Source of the DNA: Tropicimonas aquimaris
Lineage (GTDB): Bacteria; Pseudomonadota; Alphaproteobacteria; Rhodobacterales; Rhodobacteraceae
Assembly: GCF_042676185.1 (NCBI RefSeq)
Contig: NZ_JBHTJT010000008.1
Coordinates: forward strand, 558,001-622,000
DNA length: 64,000 nucleotides
Direction: 5' to 3'
This document shows positions 59,002 through 64,000 of this stretch, piece after piece. A program made the translations under genes and the position numbers. Position 1 is the stretch's first letter. Every line of letters starts with the position of its first letter. Under the pieces are notes generated by a model, which saw only the letters and a list, made by a program, of their open reading frames with translations, had not been told where the DNA came from and did no database searches.

Positions 59002-62000
59002 ATGAAAGCTCAAGCACATATCACTGTCGGCGGTGCGCCCGAAGGCTATGACGCGCTGCTCATCGCCCGCGAGCTGGAAAAGGGCGCGCCCGTCGTCCAT
59101 GTCGCGCGCGACGACAAGCGGCTGGCAGAGATGCGGGCGGCGCTCGGCTTTTTTGCGCCCAACGCCGTGGTGCTGGATTTTCCGGGTTGGGATTGTCTGC
59201 CCTACGACCGGGTCTCGCCCAATTCCGAGATCTCGGCGCGGCGGATGGCGACGCTGGCGGCGCTGACGGCGGGCATTCCCGGCCCCTTCGTGCTGCTCAC
59301 CACGCTCAATTCCGCAACCCAGCTCGTGCCGGCGCGGGCGGTGCTGCGCGAGGCGGCCTTCACCGCACGGGTGGGGGAGCGGATCGACGAGGCGGCGCTG
59401 AAATCCTTCCTCGTGCGGATGGGCTTCACCCAGGCGCCGACGGTGCTGGAGCCGGGCGACTACGCCGTGCGGGGCGGTATCATCGACGTTTTCCCGCCGG
59501 GCCATCCGGGCCCGATCCGGCTCGACCTGTTCGGCGATGTACTCGACGGCGCCCGCCGCTTCGACACCGCCAACCAGCGCACCACGGAGAAGCTGCAGGC
59601 GGTGGAGCTGGCGCCGGTCTCGGAGGTGATCCTCGACGAGGCGGCGATCACGCGGTTCCGGCAGACCTATCGCATCGAGTTCGGCGCCGCGGGCACCGAC
59701 GATCCGCTTTACGAGGCGGTCAGCGCGGGGCGCAAGCACGCCGGCATGGAGCACTGGCTGCCGTTCTTCCACGAGCGGCTGGAGACGCTCTTCGACTATC
59801 TGCCCGACGCCGCGGTGATGCTGGACGACCAGACCGACGCCGCGCGTCTGGTTCGCTGGGACGGGATCGTCGACAGCTACGACAACCGGCTGGAGGCCAT
59901 GAAGTCCAAGGCGCGGCTGGATTCCGTCTACAAGCCCGCGGCTCCGGCCACGCTCTATCTCGACGATGCCGGCTGGGAGGCCGCGATCGCCGGCCACCGG
60001 GTGCTCAAGCTGAGCGCGCTGCCGCAGGGCACCGGCCCCGGTGCGATCGACGCCGGCGGGCGGATCGGGCGCAATTTCTCGCCCGAGCGCCAGCAGGAAA
60101 ACGTGATCCTTTTCAGAGCGCTGGCCGAGCACCTTAAGAAGAAACGTCAGGATGGGCAGGTCGTCGTCGCCAGCTATTCCGAGGGCGCGCGGGAGCGGCT
60201 CGCGGGCCTGATGGAGGACGAGGGCGTCGTCGGCGCGACCGAGATCACCGATTTCCGCGACGTGCCCGAGGGCAAGGGCGGGCTCTACCTCGTCGTCTGG
60301 GCGCTGGAGCATGGCTTCGAAGGCACCGGGCTGACCGTCATCTCCGAGCAGGACGTGCTGGGCGACCGGCTGATCCGCAAGCCGCGCAGCAAGCGGCGGG
60401 CGGAGAACTTCCTGACCGAGGCGCAATCGCTCAGCCCCGGCGACCTCGTGGTCCATGTCGACCACGGCGTCGGCCGCTACATGGGGCTGGAGATCGTCAA
60501 CGCGCTCGGCGCGGATCACGAGATGATCCACCTCGAATACGCCGAGGGCGCGCGGCTCTACCTGCCGGTGGAAAACATCGAGCTTCTGAGTCGCTTCGGT
60601 CATGAGGAAGGGCTGCTCGACAAGCTCGGCGGCGGGGCCTGGCAAGCCAAGAAGGCCAAGCTCAAGGAGCGTATCCGCCAGATCGCCGACAAGCTGATGC
60701 GCATCGCGGCCGAGCGGGCCCTGCGCAAGGCGCCGGTCCTGCATATCGATCACCACGCCTGGGAGGAGTTTTCGGCCCGCTTCCCCTACCAGGAGACGGA
60801 CGACCAGCTGAAGGCCATCGAGGACGTGCTCGATGACCTCGATCGGGGCATCCCGATGGACCGGCTGATCTGCGGCGACGTGGGTTTCGGCAAGACCGAG
60901 GTGGCGATGCGCGCGGCCTTCGTCGCCGCGATGTCGGGGATGCAGGTCGCCGTGATCGCGCCGACGACGCTGCTCGCCCGCCAGCATGCCAAGAGCTTTG
61001 CCGATCGGTTCCGGGGCTTCCCGGTGAAGGTGCGGCAACTTTCGCGTTTCGTCGGCACGAAGGAAGCTACCGAGACCCGCAAGGGCATCGCCGACGGCTC
61101 CGTCGATATCGCCATCGGCACCCATGCGTTGCTCGCCAAGCAGGTGAAGTTCCACAGCCTCGGGCTGCTCATTATCGACGAGGAGCAGCATTTCGGTGTG
61201 CAGCACAAGGAGCGGCTCAAGGAGATGCGCTCCGACATCCACGTGCTGACGCTCACAGCAACGCCGATCCCGCGGACCTTGCAGATGTCGCTTTCGGGTG
61301 TGCGGGACCTGTCGATCATCGGCACGCCGCCCATCGACCGCCTGGCGATCCGCACCTATGTCAGCGAGTTCGATACCGTGACCATCCGCGAGGCGCTCCT
61401 GCGCGAGCACTACCGCGGTGGGCAGAGCTTTTTCGTGGTCCCGCGCATCAAGGACCTGCCCGACATGGAGGCCTTCCTGAAGGACCATGTGCCGGAGGTC
61501 TCCTATGTCGTGGCCCATGGCCAGATGGCGGCGGGCGAGCTCGACGACCGGATGAACGCCTTCTACGACGGCAAGTACGACGTGCTGCTGGCGACGACCA
61601 TCGTGGAAAGCGGCCTCGACATTCCGACCGCGAACACGATGGTGGTGCACCGTGCCGACATGTTCGGGCTCGCGCAGCTCTACCAGATCCGCGGCCGGGT
61701 GGGGCGTGCCAAGACCCGCGCTTACGCCTACCTGACCACCAAGCCGCGCATGAAACTGACCGATGCCGCCGAGAAGCGGCTACGCGTTCTGGGCTCGCTC
61801 GACACGCTCGGCGCGGGTTTCACGCTGGCCAGCCAGGATCTCGACATCCGTGGCGCCGGCAACCTGGTGGGCGAGGAGCAGTCCGGCCAGATGCGCGAGG
61901 TGGGGTACGAGTTGTACCAGACGATGCTGGAAGAGGCGATCGGCAAGATCAAGTCGGGCAGCTTCGAGGGGCTGACCGATGACGATGGCCAATGGGCGCC

Positions 62001-62460
62001 GCAGATCAATCTTGGCGTGCCGGTGCTGATCCCGGAGGATTACGTGCCGGATCTCGACGTGCGGCTAGGCCTCTATCGCCGGCTCTCCGGTCTCACCACC
62101 AAGGTGGAGCTGGAAGGCTTCGCCGCCGAGTTGATCGATCGCTTCGGCAAGCTGCCCAAAGAGGTAAACACGCTGCTGCTGATCGTGCGGATCAAGGCGA
62201 TGTGCAAGCGCGCCGGCATCGCCAAGCTCGACGGTGGGCCCAAGGGCGCGACGATCCAGTTCCACAACGACAAGTTCGCCAACCCGGCAGGGCTGGTGGA
62301 CTTCGTGCAGGGCCAGAACGGCCTCGCCAAGATCAAGGACAACAAGATCGTCGTGCGACGGGACTGGAAGAACAACGCCGACAAGATCAAGGGCGCCTTC
62401 GCCATCGCGCGCGACCTTGCCGAGCATGCCAGGGGCGCGGCGCCCGCCAAGGCGCGCTGA
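59002..62460 (+). CDS. mfd: Transcription-repair coupling factor
   Basis: 1152 residues, full length. The order is UvrB-homology region (about 10-345), RNA polymerase-interacting domain (about 470-540, SLSPGDLVVHVDHGVGRYMG), translocase with Walker A GDVGFGKTEVAMRA and DEEQ box IIDEEQHFGVQHK, then a helicase C domain with TTIVESGLDIPTANTMVVHR and QIRGRVGRAKTRAYAY, and a TRG/D7 end. It removes stalled RNA polymerase and recruits UvrA. ATG 59002 (MKAQAHITVGG) follows AGGTGA; a GTG at 58990 is possible. Its stop abuts that of the convergent efflux gene. Confidence 0.98.
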   Translation: MKAQAHITVGGAPEGYDALLIARELEKGAPVVHVARDDKRLAEMRAALGFFAPNAVVLDFPGWDCLPYDRVSPNSEISARRMATLAALTAGIPGPFVLLTTLNSATQLVPARAVLREAAFTARVGERIDEAALKSFLVRMGFTQAPTVLEPGDYAVRGGIIDVFPPGHPGPIRLDLFGDVLDGARRFDTANQRTTEKLQAVELAPVSEVILDEAAITRFRQTYRIEFGAAGTDDPLYEAVSAGRKHAGMEHWLPFFHERLETLFDYLPDAAVMLDDQTDAARLVRWDGIVDSYDNRLEAMKSKARLDSVYKPAAPATLYLDDAGWEAAIAGHRVLKLSALPQGTGPGAIDAGGRIGRNFSPERQQENVILFRALAEHLKKKRQDGQVVVASYSEGARERLAGLMEDEGVVGATEITDFRDVPEGKGGLYLVVWALEHGFEGTGLTVISEQDVLGDRLIRKPRSKRRAENFLTEAQSLSPGDLVVHVDHGVGRYMGLEIVNALGADHEMIHLEYAEGARLYLPVENIELLSRFGHEEGLLDKLGGGAWQAKKAKLKERIRQIADKLMRIAAERALRKAPVLHIDHHAWEEFSARFPYQETDDQLKAIEDVLDDLDRGIPMDRLICGDVGFGKTEVAMRAAFVAAMSGMQVAVIAPTTLLARQHAKSFADRFRGFPVKVRQLSRFVGTKEATETRKGIADGSVDIAIGTHALLAKQVKFHSLGLLIIDEEQHFGVQHKERLKEMRSDIHVLTLTATPIPRTLQMSLSGVRDLSIIGTPPIDRLAIRTYVSEFDTVTIREALLREHYRGGQSFFVVPRIKDLPDMEAFLKDHVPEVSYVVAHGQMAAGELDDRMNAFYDGKYDVLLATTIVESGLDIPTANTMVVHRADMFGLAQLYQIRGRVGRAKTRAYAYLTTKPRMKLTDAAEKRLRVLGSLDTLGAGFTLASQDLDIRGAGNLVGEEQSGQMREVGYELYQTMLEEAIGKIKSGSFEGLTDDDGQWAPQINLGVPVLIPEDYVPDLDVRLGLYRRLSGLTTKVELEGFAAELIDRFGKLPKEVNTLLLIVRIKAMCKRAGIAKLDGGPKGATIQFHNDKFANPAGLVDFVQGQNGLAKIKDNKIVVRRDWKNNADKIKGAFAIARDLAEHARGAAPAKAR

Positions 62461-63672
62461 TCAGGCGGGCAGGGCGCCCTGCACCCGCCTGATCCGCAGA
62501 ACGAGGATCAGAGAGATTGCGGCCAGCAGCGCGGTGGAGACCATGAGCGGCAGCGGCGTGCCGTCGAAGGCCAGCCCGATCGGCACCGCCAGCGCCACGG
62601 CGATCACTGTGCCCACCGAGCCCAGCACCGAGGCCGCGAGGCCCGCGAGATGGCCCATCGGCTCCATCGCGATGGAGTTCAGGTTGCCGAGCGTCAGTCC
62701 GTTCAGGAAGAACACCGAGCAGGTCCAGAGCAGGTAGATGACGAAACCGCTGTTCGCCGGCAGCCAACCTTCGGCAAAGAGCACCGACACGATGGCTGAA
62801 AAGGCAAACTGCAGCGCGAGCGCATAGGTCGCCAGCCGGCGCATTCCGTAGCGGCCGACGAGGTTGGCGTTCAGCAGGCTGGAGCCGGCGGCAAACAGGC
62901 CGATCATGCCGAACCAGAGCGGGAAATGAGCGCCTTCGCCGAAAGTGATGTCAAAGATCGGCTGGATCGAGCTGATGTTGGCGAACAGGATCGAGAAGCA
63001 GAAGCCCTGCGCCGCGACGGCGATCAGCACGACGCGGTTGGACAGCACCTCGACGACGCCGCGATAGAGCGACGACGGGCGAAACGGACGTCGGTTGGCC
63101 GGCTCAAGGGTCTCTTCTTGCCGGAGCATCATCCAGGCGGCGCTGACCAGGGAAAACAGCAGGAACGAGCCGAAGATGCCGCGCCACCCGGTCAGGGCGA
63201 TGATCCCAGCCCCGATCGTGGGCGCGACGGCGGGAACCAGCGTGAACACCATCATGACGAAAGACATCAGCCGCGCCATCTCGCGGCCGGCATAGAGGTC
63301 GCGGACGATGGCGATGGCGGCGATCCGCGGACCGGCGGCGCCGAAGCCCTGGACCAGACGCCCGAGCAGCATCATCTCGAGCGTGCTCGACCGCCAGGCG
63401 ATGATCGCTCCCAGAATGTAGACCGCCGCGCCGCCCAGGATCACCGGACGCCGCCCGAAGGTGTCCGACAGCGGCCCGGTAAAGATCGTCGCCAGCCCCA
63501 TGCCCAGCACGAAGCTGGTCAGGATCAGCTGCGCCCGGTTCGGGTTCTCGGGTGTCAGCTCCTGCGCGATCTCCGGCAGGGCCGGGAGCATGGAATCGAT
63601 CGAAAAGGCAATGGTGGCGAACAGCATCGCGATGAGCGCGATGAATTCGACCCGGGGCAGGCGTTTTGGCAT
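62461..63672 (-). CDS. MFS drug-efflux protein, Bcr/CflA family
   Basis: 403 residues with 12 membrane helices. The start KRLPRVEFIALIAMLFATIAFSIDSMLPALP is typical. Motif A is GPLSDTFGRRPVIL, and RLVQGFGAAGPRIAAIAIVRD and VPAVAPTIGAGI are Bcr/CflA signatures. It is a proton-driven exporter of small drugs or metabolites. ATG 63672 is preceded by AGGATCCCTGAC, the ribosome site about 10 bases away. Its stop TGA directly faces the mfd stop without overlap. Confidence 0.93.
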   Translation of the reverse strand: MPKRLPRVEFIALIAMLFATIAFSIDSMLPALPEIAQELTPENPNRAQLILTSFVLGMGLATIFTGPLSDTFGRRPVILGGAAVYILGAIIAWRSSTLEMMLLGRLVQGFGAAGPRIAAIAIVRDLYAGREMARLMSFVMMVFTLVPAVAPTIGAGIIALTGWRGIFGSFLLFSLVSAAWMMLRQEETLEPANRRPFRPSSLYRGVVEVLSNRVVLIAVAAQGFCFSILFANISSIQPIFDITFGEGAHFPLWFGMIGLFAAGSSLLNANLVGRYGMRRLATYALALQFAFSAIVSVLFAEGWLPANSGFVIYLLWTCSVFFLNGLTLGNLNSIAMEPMGHLAGLAASVLGSVGTVIAVALAVPIGLAFDGTPLPLMVSTALLAAISLILVLRIRRVQGALPA

Positions 63673-63789
63673 GTCAGGGATCCTTCTGAGCGTTGCCGCT
63701 AACACGAAGGGGTCTGATCCGCCAATTGTGAGAATCTGCACAGCGGCCTGTGCGCAAGCTTCCGCCGCCCCGTCCGGGCCGGGGCCGCG

Positions 63790-64000
63790 CTAGAGCTGGC
63801 CGTTGATCTCGTCGATCAGCTTCACCCAGAGATCCGGCTGCTGCGCGCCGGGCACGACATGGGTGTTGGCGATCACGAAAGTCGGTACGCCGGTCACGCC
63901 ACGTTCGCGGGCATTCGCGTCGCGGGTGCGAATGTCCTCGATATCGGAATCGCTCTCCAGCAGGCGGTGCACCACGGCTGCATCCATGCCGGCGCTGTCG
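63790..64000 (-). CDS. DsbA-family (FrnE-like) oxidoreductase, C-terminal fragment at window edge
   Basis: About 70 residues are inside the window, open to the edge. The segment GVTGVPTFVIANTHVVPGAQQPDLW carries the cis-proline of a thioredoxin fold and the family's GAQ turn. The CxxC active site would be on the missing N-terminal part. FrnE-type proteins or 2-hydroxychromene-2-carboxylate isomerase relatives are both possible. Confidence 0.82.
   Translation of the reverse strand, partial: DSAGMDAAVVHRLLESDSDIEDIRTRDANARERGVTGVPTFVIANTHVVPGAQQPDLWVKLIDEINGQL

Noticed and set aside
58978..61650. Very long minus-strand open frame (about 890 codons) opposite mfd
   Set aside because: It is the antisense shadow of a GC-rich gene; the encoded sequence is His/Arg/Leu-biased, has no family motifs, and mfd on the plus strand is unambiguous.

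Overview
The window comes from the chromosome of a GC-rich alphaproteobacterium, almost certainly a member of the Rhodobacterales (Roseobacter/Paracoccaceae group). The strongest sign is a near-complete Rhodobacter capsulatus-type gene transfer agent (GTA) structural cluster lying between mltG and cysE. Supporting signs are the acpP-fabF-mltG block directly upstream, a pyruvate dehydrogenase whose E1-beta subunit carries a lipoyl domain, a metal site in HemB without the zinc cysteines, a DUF2585 protein, and a DnaJ/CbpM pair.

Layout. 0-7 kb: a cell-surface/transport region with a DegT-type aminotransferase (cut by the window edge), an ATP-grasp enzyme, a divergent tripartite tricarboxylate transporter in the order C-A-B, and a polysaccharide-type flippase. 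7.5-15.2 kb: a CBS-domain CorC-like membrane protein, a small Hint-like protein, tRNA-Leu(UAG), trigger factor, a DUF2585 membrane protein, a CbpA-type DnaJ with its CbpM-like modulator, the ribosomal operon rpsF-rpsR-rplI and a small membrane protein. 15.4-20.3 kb: fatty-acid synthesis (fabD, fabG, acpP, fabF) followed by mltG. 20.4-35.3 kb: the GTA cluster, from the terminase small subunit through portal, protease, capsid, head-tail connectors, tail tube, tape measure, baseplate hub, cell-wall peptidase and host-specificity protein to a DUF2793 protein. All genes are on the plus strand and tightly packed, with non-coding gaps only before g1, between g2 and g3 and between g5 and g6. 35.4-41.5 kb: cysE, a glycosyltransferase-like protein, then pdhA-pdhB-pdhC and ftsB on the minus strand. 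41.6-48.1 kb: a long-chain acyl-CoA ligase, class I aldolase, three small hypothetical proteins and pgk, all on the minus strand. 48.2-58.9 kb: two tandem cyclophilins, a ChaC-like protein, a membrane glycosyltransferase-like protein, a DUF3179 protein, a Na/Pi cotransporter split by an in-frame TGA, a SYLF lipoprotein, hemB, a 'SufBCD component' membrane protein and a large RTX/ELWxxDGT-repeat protein. 59.0-64.0 kb: mfd, a Bcr/CflA-type efflux protein and the end of a DsbA-family protein.

How the parts fit. Most of the window is ordinary housekeeping DNA. The GTA cluster is the one large accessory system: it encodes a small tailed particle that in relatives packages random host DNA, and it has no integrase, replication or lysis genes here. 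Its leader has a sigma-70-like promoter, a long perfect hairpin and a canonical terminator ahead of g1, and the g2-g3 gap holds four further strong hairpins, so RNA structure may shape its expression.

The observations most worth a second look are the structured GTA leader and g2-g3 spacer, the missing g3.5 gene, the Na/Pi cotransporter broken by an in-frame stop (with no normal start codon for its first helix), the 12-bp perfect palindrome upstream of pdhA, and the ATP-grasp/aminotransferase pair next to a reordered tripartite transporter.
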